From assembly GCA_017396365.1 (NCBI GenBank), contig JAFQMD010000022.1, forward strand, positions 101,449 through 165,448: DNA of 64,000 nt, written 5' to 3'. The position numbers and the translations under genes were made by a program. The notes under the pieces are model-generated. The model made no database searches. It was not told the origin of the DNA and was given only the letters and a program-made list of their open reading frames with translations. This document shows, piece by piece, positions 17,491-25,795 of this stretch. This DNA comes from Clostridia bacterium (GTDB lineage: Bacteria > Bacillota > Clostridia > Christensenellales > Borkfalkiaceae). The number at the start of each line of letters is the position of its first letter. The stretch's first letter is position 1.

Positions 17491-18636
17491 ATGAAGACTT
17501 TTGAAGTAAAAACAAAAATTAGTTTTGGTGAAAATTCACTTGCAAGACTTAAAGAATTAAAAACCGATAGGGTGTTTATCGTAACAGACCCTTTTGTTGT
17601 GTCGAGTCGCTTGATAGAGTATATCGAAAAACCTCTTTTAGATGCAAATATTAAGTTCACGCTTTTTAGCGACGTTGTTCCAGATCCTCCGATAGATAAG
17701 GTGATAAAGGGCGTAAACGCAGTTTTAAGTGATAAAGCAAATTGCATTATTGCAGTAGGTGGTGGATCTGCAATGGATACCGCAAAGGCAATTAAAAAGT
17801 TTGCAAATGGTATAGACGGTGGATATAATCCAAAACTTATATGTATACCTACGACTTCTGGTACAGGTAGTGAAGTTACTTCTTTTGCTGTTATTTCTGA
17901 TACGCAAAATGGGGTTAAAATTCCGCTCTCATCTGAAGATATGTTGCCAGATGAGGCTATATTAGATGAGGTATTAGTTAGAAGTGTTCCATCTAATATT
18001 ACCGCCGATACGGGCATGGATGTGTTGACGCACGCGATAGAGGCGTACGTTAGCATAAACAACGATGAGTTTTCGGGCGCGCTTGCGGAAAAAGCGGTTG
18101 AAATTTGCGGTCAGTTTTTATTGAGATCTTACGCTGATAATAACGATATTCACGCAAGGCGTAAGATACATATTGCATCATGTCTTGCAGGGCTTGCTTT
18201 TAATTCTGCATCACTCGGCTTAAATCATGGTATGGCTCACCAACTCGGCGCGAAATTTCATATTCCGCACGGTAGGGCTAATGCAATTTTGTTGCCATAC
18301 GTAATTGAATACAATAGCGATATCAGAAAAGCGACAAAAAGCCAAAAGGAATATCGCTCGTGCGTGCGCAAGTACTGTAACGTTGCTAGAATTTTAGGCG
18401 TCAGTAACTTAAACGAAGTTACTACTATAAGGGCAATAGTAAGTTACGTTCAATTTATGATGCAAGAGATGAATATGCCTTTAAAAGTTTCGCAAATTTT
18501 ATCAATTACAAAGGAAGATTATTTTGCAAGTATTGAAGAAATGGCTGAAAATGCATTAAAAGATAAGTGTACGGCTACAAATCCAAGAGTTCCTACAAAA
18601 GACGAAATAATTGAAATTTATAAAAAAATATGGTAA
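17491..18636 (+). CDS. Iron-containing alcohol dehydrogenase
   Basis: 381 residues, typical of family III Fe-dependent dehydrogenases. NAD-binding GGGSAMDTAK lies near residue 90, IPTTSGTGSEVT near 125, and the iron-binding region shows D-V-L-T-H-A-I-E-A-Y, GLNHGMAHQLG and HIPHGRAN. Family members reduce aldehydes (propanol/butanol dehydrogenases) or oxidise diols. The substrate is not deducible, although the neighbouring GlpA-like enzymes suggest a three-carbon compound. Its stop overlaps the next gene by 7 bases. Confidence 0.88.
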   Translation: MKTFEVKTKISFGENSLARLKELKTDRVFIVTDPFVVSSRLIEYIEKPLLDANIKFTLFSDVVPDPPIDKVIKGVNAVLSDKANCIIAVGGGSAMDTAKAIKKFANGIDGGYNPKLICIPTTSGTGSEVTSFAVISDTQNGVKIPLSSEDMLPDEAILDEVLVRSVPSNITADTGMDVLTHAIEAYVSINNDEFSGALAEKAVEICGQFLLRSYADNNDIHARRKIHIASCLAGLAFNSASLGLNHGMAHQLGAKFHIPHGRANAILLPYVIEYNSDIRKATKSQKEYRSCVRKYCNVARILGVSNLNEVTTIRAIVSYVQFMMQEMNMPLKVSQILSITKEDYFASIEEMAENALKDKCTATNPRVPTKDEIIEIYKKIW

Positions 18637-19433
18637 ATGAAAATTTGAAAGAAATAGTAAAAAACGCGAGATATTTTTTGCTTGATATGGACGGAACGGT
18701 CTATCTTGGCGACAACCTTATAGGTCAAATGGACAAAACGCTACAAGCATTAAGGGATTGTGGCAAAAAGATTATCTATCTTACAAATAACTCGTCTAAA
18801 AGTGAAAGTACGTATAAAGAAAAATTGTCAAAAATTGGGCTTTGGCACGATTTTGACCAAGTATATACGTCTGGTATTGCAACAATAGAATATCTAAACG
18901 ATAAGTTTAGTGGAAAGAGCGTATATCTTTTGGGAACTGAAGGGTTAAAGAGGGAGTTTATCAAAAACGGTATAAACTTAGTTGAAGATGCAACCCCTGA
19001 CGTTTGTGTGCTCGCTTACGACACGGAGTTGACGTATGATAAACTATGCAAATTCGTAACCTATATAAAAAGGGGAGCGTATTATATAGCGACGCACCCC
19101 GACGTAAACTGTCCGCACCCAGAGGTGTTTATTCCCGACGCAGGCTCGTTTATAAAACTTATCGAAGCGTCAACGGGCTTACTTCCTAAAGAAATTATAG
19201 GTAAACCTTTTTGTGGAATGGGCTACAATTTAAAAAGGCGGTTAGATGCAAAAAATTCGGACTTTATTATGGTGGGCGATAGGCTTCATACGGATATTGC
19301 GTTTGGAAATAATTGCGGTTTTACAACTATTTTAGTGCTAAGTGGGGAATCATCCGTTGAAGATATCGGAAAAACGGACGGAAAACCCGACTTTATTTTA
19401 GACAGTTTAAACGATATAGTTAAATATATTTAG
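18630..19433 (+). CDS. HAD-IIA family sugar-phosphatase-like hydrolase
   Basis: 267 residues, NagD/AraL/phosphoglycolate-phosphatase type. Motif I DMDGTVYLGD near residue 20, motif II YLTNNSSKS, a C2-type cap between, motif III Lys in IGKPF, and motif IV VGDRLHTDIAFG. Enzymes of this subfamily dephosphorylate small sugar or glycerol phosphates. The position between an alcohol dehydrogenase and a GlpA-like enzyme makes a three-carbon phosphate a reasonable but unproven substrate. It overlaps the previous gene by 7 bases. Confidence 0.85.
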   Translation: MVNENLKEIVKNARYFLLDMDGTVYLGDNLIGQMDKTLQALRDCGKKIIYLTNNSSKSESTYKEKLSKIGLWHDFDQVYTSGIATIEYLNDKFSGKSVYLLGTEGLKREFIKNGINLVEDATPDVCVLAYDTELTYDKLCKFVTYIKRGAYYIATHPDVNCPHPEVFIPDAGSFIKLIEASTGLLPKEIIGKPFCGMGYNLKRRLDAKNSDFIMVGDRLHTDIAFGNNCGFTTILVLSGESSVEDIGKTDGKPDFILDSLNDIVKYI

Positions 19434-19441
19434 GAGTGAAA

Positions 19442-20869
19442 ATGTTTGACGTTGCAGTTATCGGTGGAGGAGTCGTAGGCGGTTTATTGCTTAGAAAACT
19501 TTCTTCTTACAACTTAAAAGTGTGCCTTTTGGAAAAGGAAAACGACGTCGCTATGGGGCAAAGCAAAGCAAATAGCGGAATCGTGCATGCTGGTTTTGAC
19601 GCTAAACCTAACTCGTTAAAGGCTAAATTTAACGTTTTGGGCAATAAGATGATGAAAGGAGTTGCCGAAGAACTCGGCGTAAAATATTCAAATAACGGCT
19701 CTCTCGTCGTCGCTTTTTCGGAAGAAGAGATTGAAACGCTAAAAGATTTAAAGCAAAGGGGAGAGCAAAACGGCGTTGATGGGCTTGAAATAGTCTATGG
19801 CGACGACCTTTTTGCGCTCGAACCGAATTTAAGTAAGACGGCTGTCGCAGGGCTTTTAGCAAGGACGGGCGGTATAATTTGTCCGTACGAACTCACTATT
19901 TCGGCAATCGGAAACGCAATGGACAACGGAGCGGAGTTGTTTACAAATTTTGAAGTTGTTAAAATTGAAAAGGGAGATTGCTATACCCTTTATTCTTCAA
20001 ACGGCGAGCAAATTTCCGCAAAGGTCGTAGTAAACTGCGCGGGCGCAGGAAGTCAAAAAATTGCAAATCTCGTGGGCGATTATTCTTTTGAAATAGGTTT
20101 AAGAAGGGGCGAGTATATCCTTTTAGATAAAGAAAGCGGAAACTTCGTAAGTAGAACGTTGTTTTTTACTCCTACCAAAAAGGGCAAGGGCATTTTGGTT
20201 TCGCCTACTGCCGACGGTAATTTGTTGCTTGGCCCTACTGCCGACGAAGTGTTGGAAAACGTTACCGATACTACTAAAGACGGCTTAGAGTCCGTTATGG
20301 TAAAGGCGAAACAAATGTGCGACAAAGTTCCGCTCTATAACGCAATCACGTCGTTTTCTGGCGTTAGAGCATATTCAGACAAGCACGATTTTATTATAGA
20401 AGAAAGTAAGCAAAATAAGGGTTTTATCTTGGTTGCAGGTATTGAATCGCCGGGGCTTACGTCCGCTCCTGCAATAGCCGAATACGTCGTTGACGAACTT
20501 ATTTCAAAGTTGTTACGATTAAATAAAAAGGAAGATTTTAATCCTATTAGAAAACCCGATTATTTCTTTTCAAGGCTCTCAATCGAAGAGAAAAACGAGA
20601 TTATCAAAGCAAATCCGTCGTACGGTAGAATAATTTGCAGATGCGAACAAATTACCGAAGGTGAAATTATAAGGGCTCTTACCGAAAATCCAAAGGCGAG
20701 CGACTTAGACGGAGTTAAGCGTAGGACGAGAGCGGGGATGGGTAGATGCCAAGGCGGTTTTTGTCAACCTTACGTCGCCGAAATAATTGCAAAGGTAAAA
20801 GGCGTAAGTCTTGGCGAAATTACTAAAAAAGGTAAAAATTCTACTCTTTTGGTGGGGAAGACGAAATGA
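19442..20869 (+). CDS. GlpA-like FAD-dependent glycerol-3-phosphate oxidoreductase with BFD [2Fe-2S] domain
   Basis: 475 residues from the ATG at 19442; a GTG at 19436 overlaps the AGGAG and is rejected. The N-terminal FAD Rossmann fold (VAVIGGGVVGG) is followed by a DAO-type domain with ANSGIVHAGFDAKP and a C-terminal BFD-like domain whose cysteines are CRC near 402-404 and MGRCQGGFCQP near 440. The arrangement matches anaerobic type-2 glycerol-3-phosphate dehydrogenases of Clostridia and Thermotoga, which pair with the two genes that follow (4-base overlap). No GlpC-type membrane subunit, glpK or glpF is nearby. Confidence 0.85.
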   Translation: MFDVAVIGGGVVGGLLLRKLSSYNLKVCLLEKENDVAMGQSKANSGIVHAGFDAKPNSLKAKFNVLGNKMMKGVAEELGVKYSNNGSLVVAFSEEEIETLKDLKQRGEQNGVDGLEIVYGDDLFALEPNLSKTAVAGLLARTGGIICPYELTISAIGNAMDNGAELFTNFEVVKIEKGDCYTLYSSNGEQISAKVVVNCAGAGSQKIANLVGDYSFEIGLRRGEYILLDKESGNFVSRTLFFTPTKKGKGILVSPTADGNLLLGPTADEVLENVTDTTKDGLESVMVKAKQMCDKVPLYNAITSFSGVRAYSDKHDFIIEESKQNKGFILVAGIESPGLTSAPAIAEYVVDELISKLLRLNKKEDFNPIRKPDYFFSRLSIEEKNEIIKANPSYGRIICRCEQITEGEIIRALTENPKASDLDGVKRRTRAGMGRCQGGFCQPYVAEIIAKVKGVSLGEITKKGKNSTLLVGKTK

Positions 20870-22116
20870 GAAATTGTGATATAGTAATTATCGGCGGTGG
20901 TCCTGCAGGGCTTGCTGCCGCCGTGTCCGCATACGATAACGGCTGTAAGGATATTCTTATTTTAGAAAGAGACGATATTTTAGGTGGCATACTCAATCAA
21001 TGTATTCACAACGGTTTTGGGCTTACGAGATTTAAAGAGAGTATGACTGGTCCCGAATACGCCCAAAGGTTTATAACTGAAGTTAAAAATAGAAATATTC
21101 CCGTAAAACTCAATACTACGGTTTTATCTTTGACGAACGATAAAATCGTTACTGCAATAAACGACGTCGACGGTGTATTTCAAGTTAAGGCGAAAGCAGT
21201 AATTTTGGCAATGGGTTGTAGAGAGCGTAGCAAAGGCGCGTTGAATATTGCAGGCGCAAGACCTGCAGGTATTTATTCGGCTGGCACTGCTCAAAAATTC
21301 GTAAATTGCAAGGGTTGGCTACCGGGGAAAAACGTCGTCATTTTAGGCTCAGGCGACATAGGGCTTATCATGGCGAGAAGAATGACTTTAGAAGGCGCAA
21401 AAGTGCACGCCGTTTGTGAAATTATGCCACATTCAAGCGGTTTAAAAAGAAATATCGTTCAATGTTTGAACGACTTTGATATTCCGCTTTATTTAAGTCA
21501 TACGATAACTCGAATTGACGGAAAAGATAGGGTGATTGGCGTAGAAATTTCCCAAGTTGACCAAAATAGACGAGCAATTAAGGGGACTGAAAAGTATATA
21601 AAGTGCGATACCGTACTCTTTTCGGTAGGGCTTATTCCCGAAAACGAACTTAGCAAAGGCGCAGGAGTAGAACTTTCGCTTGGTACGAAAGGCGCGGTCG
21701 TCTATCAAAACAGAGAAACTTCCTTGAGCGGTGTTTTTGCTTGCGGAAACGTTTTACAAGTTCACGACTTGGTAGACTTCGTTTCTGAAGAGTCAGAACT
21801 CGCAGGAAAAAGCGCAAGCGACTACGTTTTAAATGGTGAAAAAATAAAAAATTCTATTGACTGTCAAGCAAAAGACGGCGTTTCATACGTCTTACCACAA
21901 AAAATAGACACGTTGAAAAGTGGCGACGTAACCCTTTATTTTAGAGTTAAGGGTGTTTATAAAAATTGTAAGGTAGTGGTAAAAGACGGAGAAAACACGC
22001 TTTTATCTATTAAAAAGAGAATAGTTGCTCCAGGTGAAATGGAAAGAGTTATATTAAAAGAAGATAAAATAAAATCGCTTAGTAGTAGCGTTCAAGTAAG
22101 CGTTGAGGTAGATTGA
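20866..22116 (+). CDS. NAD(P)/FAD-dependent oxidoreductase, partner of the GlpA-like protein
   Basis: 416 residues, pyridine-nucleotide-disulfide-type flavoprotein. FAD-binding IIGGGPAGLAAAV at the start, a second nucleotide-binding VILGSGDIGLIMARR near residue 155, and a final FAD segment GVFACGNVLQVHDLVDFV. It starts with an ATGA overlap to the GlpA-like gene, so a fixed stoichiometric complex is likely. It plays the role of a GlpB-like electron-transfer subunit that passes electrons from glycerol-3-phosphate to a soluble acceptor. Confidence 0.83.
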   Translation: MRNCDIVIIGGGPAGLAAAVSAYDNGCKDILILERDDILGGILNQCIHNGFGLTRFKESMTGPEYAQRFITEVKNRNIPVKLNTTVLSLTNDKIVTAINDVDGVFQVKAKAVILAMGCRERSKGALNIAGARPAGIYSAGTAQKFVNCKGWLPGKNVVILGSGDIGLIMARRMTLEGAKVHAVCEIMPHSSGLKRNIVQCLNDFDIPLYLSHTITRIDGKDRVIGVEISQVDQNRRAIKGTEKYIKCDTVLFSVGLIPENELSKGAGVELSLGTKGAVVYQNRETSLSGVFACGNVLQVHDLVDFVSEESELAGKSASDYVLNGEKIKNSIDCQAKDGVSYVLPQKIDTLKSGDVTLYFRVKGVYKNCKVVVKDGENTLLSIKKRIVAPGEMERVILKEDKIKSLSSSVQVSVEVD

Positions 22117-22460
22117 TGGAAAAAGTTAATTTAACCTGCATAGAATGCCCTTTAGGGTGCGATATAATCGTAGAAACGGATGGTGGCAAGGTTTTATCCG
22201 TCTTGGGCAACACGTGTCCGAGGGGGGATAAATACGCTCGTGAAGAAGTTGTTTGCCCCAAAAGAGTTTTAACTACGACTGTAAAAACCGACGTGGATAA
22301 AATGCTCCCCGTTAAAAGTAAAGAGCCGATTGAAAAGGGTAGGCTTTTTGACGCCGTAAAAACCTTGAGTGGAATTACGGCAAAAACCCCCGTTAAAATC
22401 GGCGAGAAAGTTGCCGTGTTTGACGGCGTTGAAATAATTGCGTGTATGGACGTGGAATAA
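22116..22460 (+). CDS. DUF1667 small cysteine protein of the glycerol-3-phosphate oxidoreductase set
   Basis: 114 residues from the ATG at 22116, which shares its A with the preceding TGA. The N-terminus has the DUF1667 pattern CIECPLGCDI followed by NTCPRGDKYAREEV and VCPKRVLTTTV, probably a metal or Fe-S site. In many Firmicutes and in Thermotoga this family follows the GlpA-like and GlpB-like genes, as here; its biochemical role is not established. The C-terminus ends in a short conserved Cys motif (IIACMDVE). Confidence 0.85.
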   Translation: MEKVNLTCIECPLGCDIIVETDGGKVLSVLGNTCPRGDKYAREEVVCPKRVLTTTVKTDVDKMLPVKSKEPIEKGRLFDAVKTLSGITAKTPVKIGEKVAVFDGVEIIACMDVE

Positions 22461-22463
22461 AAT

Positions 22464-23372
22464 ATGAGAAAAGTAAAAATTGAAGATATTTACAAAAAAT
22501 ATTCAAGCGAGCAAGATTTTTTGAAAGAAGACGATAGATACTGGTCGCAAATCGACGAGATAGCAAGGGACATAAAGGAAAAAAGTCAAACTAATCCCAT
22601 ATTGCTTTTGTCAGGTCCGTCGGGTTCGGGTAAGACGACGACTGCGCATAGGATAGAGACTTTTTTGGAAACCTACGGCGTTGAAACTCACACTATATCG
22701 CTCGATTCGTATTTTTCAACTCTTCCCAAAGAAGAAATCGCTACGGCTGATTTAGAGTCTCCCGAAAGGCTTGATAAAGACCTTTTGGCTGAGCATATTG
22801 AAAAACTTTTGTCTTGCCGAGAAATCGAACTTCCCGAATTTGATTTTGCAAATACTAGACAACTTAAATCGGGAATAAAACTAAAAAGAAAGCCTAACGA
22901 AATTATAGTTTTCGAGGGTATTCACGCTTTAAATCCGTCTGCAGTTCCCGTATTAGACGGAGAATCTAAAATGTATATAAGCGTTAGAACGAGAGTCGAG
23001 TATTTAGGTGGAAAAGTTCTTCACCCAAGACTTATAAGGCTTTTAAGAAGGATGAGTAGGGATATGCGTTTTAGGGGTAGAGAACCTATCGACACGCTAT
23101 CCTTTTTCCAAAGCGTTGAAAACGGAGTTGAAAAATACGTAAGTCCTTACAAAATTTACGCCGATTATTCGATTGACACTTTTATAGAATACGAACCGCT
23201 TATCTATCGCGAAGAAATGCTTTCAAAACTTACTCAAATCGTAGATAAAGTAAGCGGAGAAGACAAAGTTACCGTTGAAACGCTAATAGAATTTTTAAGT
23301 TCGTATCAAGGCAAAGACAGGGCTTTAGTTTCGGATAAATCGCTAATCAGAGAGTTTATAGGAAACAAATAA
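22464..23372 (+). CDS. Uridine-kinase-like nucleoside kinase
   Basis: 302 residues. Walker A GPSGSGKTTTAHRI near residue 50, DSYFSTLPKEE, a conserved PEFDF segment, FEGIHALNP as Walker B region, and an arginine-rich lid (RLIRLLRRMSRDMRFRGR) near 190-210. This is the phosphoribulokinase/uridine kinase family, in the subgroup lacking the large N-terminal TGS-like domain often fused to it. It probably phosphorylates a nucleoside. It lies 3 bases after the DUF1667 gene and is the last gene before a terminator. Confidence 0.8.
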   Translation: MRKVKIEDIYKKYSSEQDFLKEDDRYWSQIDEIARDIKEKSQTNPILLLSGPSGSGKTTTAHRIETFLETYGVETHTISLDSYFSTLPKEEIATADLESPERLDKDLLAEHIEKLLSCREIELPEFDFANTRQLKSGIKLKRKPNEIIVFEGIHALNPSAVPVLDGESKMYISVRTRVEYLGGKVLHPRLIRLLRRMSRDMRFRGREPIDTLSFFQSVENGVEKYVSPYKIYADYSIDTFIEYEPLIYREEMLSKLTQIVDKVSGEDKVTVETLIEFLSSYQGKDRALVSDKSLIREFIGNK

Positions 23373-23444
23373 AATAAAGGCTATTCAAAACGTATGATAA
23401 ATAAACCTTTAAATATAAGTTACGAGTTGTATCATAACAAAAAT

Positions 23445-23472
23445 AAAAACGCCAAAAATTTTTGGCGTTTTT
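23445..23472. terminator. Rho-independent terminator, symmetric
   Basis: Perfect inverted repeat AAAAACGCCAAAAA / TTTTTGGCGTTTTT with flanking T runs on both strands. It separates the plus-strand operon from the convergent minus-strand small membrane gene. Confidence 0.88.
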
Positions 23473-23496
23473 ATTTTTAGGATTGAATTAAAAAAG

Positions 23497-23676
23497 TCAG
23501 TCTTCTAAATCTTCGTAGTCTTCGCTTTTATCTTTACAATTTGTAAGTTTTGAAACCTTATCTTTTATCTGTTCTTGACCTTCTTTAACAAGTTTTCTCG
23601 CTTTGTACGAATTTGCAACGATAAGCGCTCCGCCTATCATTCCAAGAATAAGACCGATAGTAAAATTCTTTTCCAT
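23497..23676 (-). CDS. Small YtxH-like membrane protein
   Basis: 59 residues from the ATG at 23676, chosen because GGAGGAATT precedes it directly; an in-frame codon further upstream would add 18 unlikely residues. One glycine-rich membrane segment (IGLILGMIGGALIVANSY) is followed by a Lys/Glu-rich amphipathic stretch and an acidic tail. This is the YtxH/gas-vesicle-like layout of small Gram-positive stress proteins. It is divergent from ruvX. Function unknown. Confidence 0.75.
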   Translation of the reverse strand: MEKNFTIGLILGMIGGALIVANSYKARKLVKEGQEQIKDKVSKLTNCKDKSEDYEDLED

Positions 23677-23780
23677 AATTCCTCCTTCGTTGGCGACGGT
23701 TGTCGCTTGTCGATAGTATGTAAAGTGCAAATAAAATTATGCAAAAAGTCGATAATCGTCGGAAGTTTTCAAAAAAATAG

Positions 23781-23809
23781 TTGTATTAACTGTAAAAAAA
23801 TGATATAAT
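23781..23809 (+). promoter_or_regulatory. Sigma-A promoter of ruvX
   Basis: TTGTAT at 23781-23786, 17-base spacer, TATAAT at 23804-23809. AAGGAG at 23827-23832 precedes the GTG start at 23839. Confidence 0.8.
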
Positions 23810-23838
23810 TACTATATAATGTATATAAGGAGTAAATC

Positions 23839-24270
23839 GTGGGTAGAATAATAGCGTTTGATATCGGCGATAAGCGAGTTGGCGTAGCCATAAGCGATCC
23901 TTTTGGCGAAATGGCGCTCCCGTTAGAAACTTATTGGCGCAAGGGTTTTGAAAAGGATATAGATTATCTTGTAAAACTTGCAAAAGACAAATACGCCGAC
24001 GTTATCGTGTGTGGGCTTCCCGTTAATTTTGACGGTAGCGTGAGTGAACAAACTCAAAAAACCCAAGAGTTTATAAACAAACTCAAAGAGAAAACGGATA
24101 TTAAAGTCGTTACGCAAGACGAAAGGTTTTCAACTAAACAGGCGAGAGGTCTTTTACTTGAAGCGGATATGAGGCGGGAAAAGAGAAAAGACGTTATCGA
24201 TATGATTGCCGCGTCTTATATATTAGAAGACTACTTAAGAAAAATAAAAAATCAAGGAGCAAAGATATGA
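23839..24270 (+). CDS. ruvX: RuvX/YqgF, RNase H-like Holliday junction resolvase / 16S rRNA processing nuclease
   Basis: 143 residues, GTG start six bases after AAGGAG. RNase H-like fold with catalytic Asp in IAFDIGDKRVGVAISDP, GLPVNFDGS and DERFSTKQA, all family signatures, and a late acidic residue in RKDVIDMIAA. YqgF proteins process 16S rRNA 5' ends and have been called resolvases. It has an ATGA overlap with the DUF1292 gene. In many Clostridia alaS and a UPF0297 gene precede this pair; here they do not. Confidence 0.93.
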   Translation: MGRIIAFDIGDKRVGVAISDPFGEMALPLETYWRKGFEKDIDYLVKLAKDKYADVIVCGLPVNFDGSVSEQTQKTQEFINKLKEKTDIKVVTQDERFSTKQARGLLLEADMRREKRKDVIDMIAASYILEDYLRKIKNQGAKI

Positions 24271-24614
24271 GTGAAAAATATCACGAAAACGCAAAGGCAG
24301 ACCAAATGGACGACGTTATTGAACTAACTGGTGAAAGCGGTGAAGTTTTAAAATTTTACCATATAGGAACAATCGAGTATAAGGGCGAGTGGTTCGTATT
24401 TTTCCAACCTGCCGAGATAATCGACGGTGTTGATCCCGACGAAATCGTGATTTTCAAAATTGGCGGAGATGAAAAAGACGAAGTGTTGCTCCCCGTTGAC
24501 GACGAGCAACTTTTAGACGAAGTTTACGAAGAATTTATGCGTGAACTTGCCGAAGACGACGAAGAGTGCGACGGTAATTGCGCAGGTTGTAGCGGTTGTC
24601 AAAGTCAAGAATAA
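24267..24614 (+). CDS. DUF1292 family protein (YrzB-like)
   Basis: 115 residues, acidic. The core DVIELTGESGEVLKFYHIGT and a following beta segment ending KIGG(D/E)E match the DUF1292/YrzB family that accompanies ruvX in Firmicutes. The C-terminus has a cysteine cluster (CDGNCAGCSGCQ) that could bind a metal and is not part of the core. It overlaps ruvX by 4 bases and is followed by a terminator. Function unknown. Confidence 0.85.
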   Translation: MSEKYHENAKADQMDDVIELTGESGEVLKFYHIGTIEYKGEWFVFFQPAEIIDGVDPDEIVIFKIGGDEKDEVLLPVDDEQLLDEVYEEFMRELAEDDEECDGNCAGCSGCQSQE

Positions 24615-24641
24615 TAATTGTGAAAAAAAGAAAATATACGT

Positions 24642-24673
24642 AAAAATCCGCTCTTATACGAGAGCGGATTTTT
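24642..24673. terminator. Bidirectional terminator between DUF1292 gene and two small minus-strand genes
   Basis: AAAAATCCGCTC / GAGCGGATTTTT, a 12-bp perfect stem with a short loop and T tracts both ways. It ends the ruvX operon and, read leftwards, the small gene pair ending at 24677. Confidence 0.9.
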
Positions 24674-24676
24674 ACG

Positions 24677-24811
24677 TTATAAATCGTCCACGTCTTGAAC
24701 GGGCTCTTCGTATTCACCAGTTAAATAATTGCCTGTGTAACTTCCGAGCGGATCAAACTTAGACTTTAAATTTTCTTTTATTTTCTTTTTTTTAGAATTG
24801 ACCTTTTTCAT
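24677..24811 (-). CDS. 44-residue conserved-looking small protein with DPLGSYTG and PVQDVDDL motifs
   Basis: A very short gene, read by hand: ATG at 24811-24809, TAA at 24679-24677. The N-terminus is strongly basic (six Lys in the first ten residues), the middle reads FDPLGSYTGNYLTG, and the tail is acidic, EEPVQDVDDL. I recall DPxGSYTG plus PVQDxDDL in small proteins of Clostridia but cannot search for it. Its ATG shares an A with the stop of the preceding mini-gene, indicating coupling. A strong terminator follows immediately. Function unknown. Confidence 0.72.
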   Translation of the reverse strand: MKKVNSKKKKIKENLKSKFDPLGSYTGNYLTGEYEEPVQDVDDL

Positions 24812-24912
24812 TATTTACAACATTTTGGGCAATTCTTACTTTCTTTTGATTTCAAAGACTTAGTCTTTGACGTTTGCTTATTCGTTGTTGAAGTCTTTTT
24901 AGTGTTTTTCAT
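24811..24912 (-). CDS. 33-residue basic mini-protein ending in CPKCC-Lys
   Basis: ATG at 24912-24910 and TAA at 24813-24811; the stop overlaps the next start as TAATG. Composition is Lys/Thr/Ser rich, with the C-terminus SKNCPKCCK, a possible metal or redox site. The frame is open further upstream, through FTNPVTTLLPERF to an ATT at 24954-24952 that sits 4 bases after AAAGG, so the protein may be 14 residues longer. It lies downstream of the lipoprotein gene on the same strand. Confidence 0.5.
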   Translation of the reverse strand: MKNTKKTSTTNKQTSKTKSLKSKESKNCPKCCK

Positions 24913-25030
24913 AAATCGCTCAGGCAAAAGGGTTGTAACGGGATTTGTAAAAATAAAACCTTTCGCCTTTTTTACCTCCTTCGCTATTATGTTGCGCTAA
25001 AAAAACAAAAATATTCAAAATTCGATAAAT

Positions 25031-25681
25031 TTATTTTTCGGGTTTTACGGCAAGAACTTCTCCCGTTTGCCCGTCTATAAGGTAAGACGTCGTTGTTTTT
25101 TCGTCGATAAATCCAAAATACCAGTAGTCAAAACCGTCGTTGTCGATAAAGCGAATTTTAATTTCGCCATCGTCTTTTTGCAAAAATTCTTTTACAAACT
25201 CGTCGTTATTTTTTAAGTTATTAAGTATTTTGTCAAAACTAATGGTAGTTTTATTTTTTAAAGGCGATAAGTTTGCCCCGATAGTTTTTCCGTTTAAATT
25301 AAATTTTACGTACAACTCGTCTTTTGGTAGGGTTTCAACAAAAACGGTGCAATACAAAAAAGTTGAGAGCGGACTGTATTCAAAATTTGCATGGTAATTT
25401 TTATCGCCTATAAAAAACTCAACCGAGCAGTTGTCGGTAGGCGATACCGACGCAAATTGAAGTTTAAAACAAAGTCTATTTACTAACGCGTTTTTAATTC
25501 CGTCGTCTTTTTGTGGGTTTTCGCATTGTTCGGGATAAGTAAAGAGGGAAAAGTCTGCGCATTCGTAATAATAGGCGTTTTGCCTTAGTTGGCTTATTTT
25601 AGCCTTACCGAGCGAAGTGTTTTTACACGACGAAAGACAAAAGATTGCAAAAAATGATAAAATAGTCGTAATTATTTTCAA
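25031..25681 (-). CDS. Lipoprotein with C-terminal PepSY-like segment, unknown function
   Basis: 216 residues with a signal peptide and lipobox LSSC (Cys19). The mature region is beta-rich without membrane segments. The C-terminal WYFGFIDEKTTTSYLIDGQTGEVL resembles a PepSY-type ending, in which a conserved DxxTGEV follows a beta strand; this is a weak resemblance. It lies upstream of the two very small genes on the same strand, with about 118 bases between. Confidence 0.75.
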   Translation of the reverse strand: MKIITTILSFFAIFCLSSCKNTSLGKAKISQLRQNAYYYECADFSLFTYPEQCENPQKDDGIKNALVNRLCFKLQFASVSPTDNCSVEFFIGDKNYHANFEYSPLSTFLYCTVFVETLPKDELYVKFNLNGKTIGANLSPLKNKTTISFDKILNNLKNNDEFVKEFLQKDDGEIKIRFIDNDGFDYWYFGFIDEKTTTSYLIDGQTGEVLAVKPEK

Positions 25682-25749
25682 AAAAGTATCTCCATATTAA
25701 GAATTTATGTGATAATAAGTTAAATAATGAGTGTTTTAAATTAAATGAA

Positions 25750-25778
25750 TTGATTTTTACTCGCGTGTGTGATATTAT
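25750..25778 (+). promoter_or_regulatory. Sigma-A promoter for the membrane/zinc-ribbon/epimerase operon
   Basis: TTGATT at 25750-25755, 17-base spacer, TATTAT at 25773-25778. A GAGGTG Shine-Dalgarno and the ATG at 25796 follow, so the leader is very short. Confidence 0.7.
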
Positions 25779-25795
25779 TATAAGTGAGGTGTGAT

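Noticed and set aside
23395..23480. A 28-residue frame after the uridine-kinase-like gene
   Set aside because: It ends inside the terminator hairpin, and composition and RBS are not convincing.
24853..24872. A 17-bp near-palindrome CAAAGACTTAGTCTTTG as an operator
   Set aside because: It lies inside the 33-residue mini-gene and encodes its Lys/Thr/Ser-rich middle; there is no promoter beside it.
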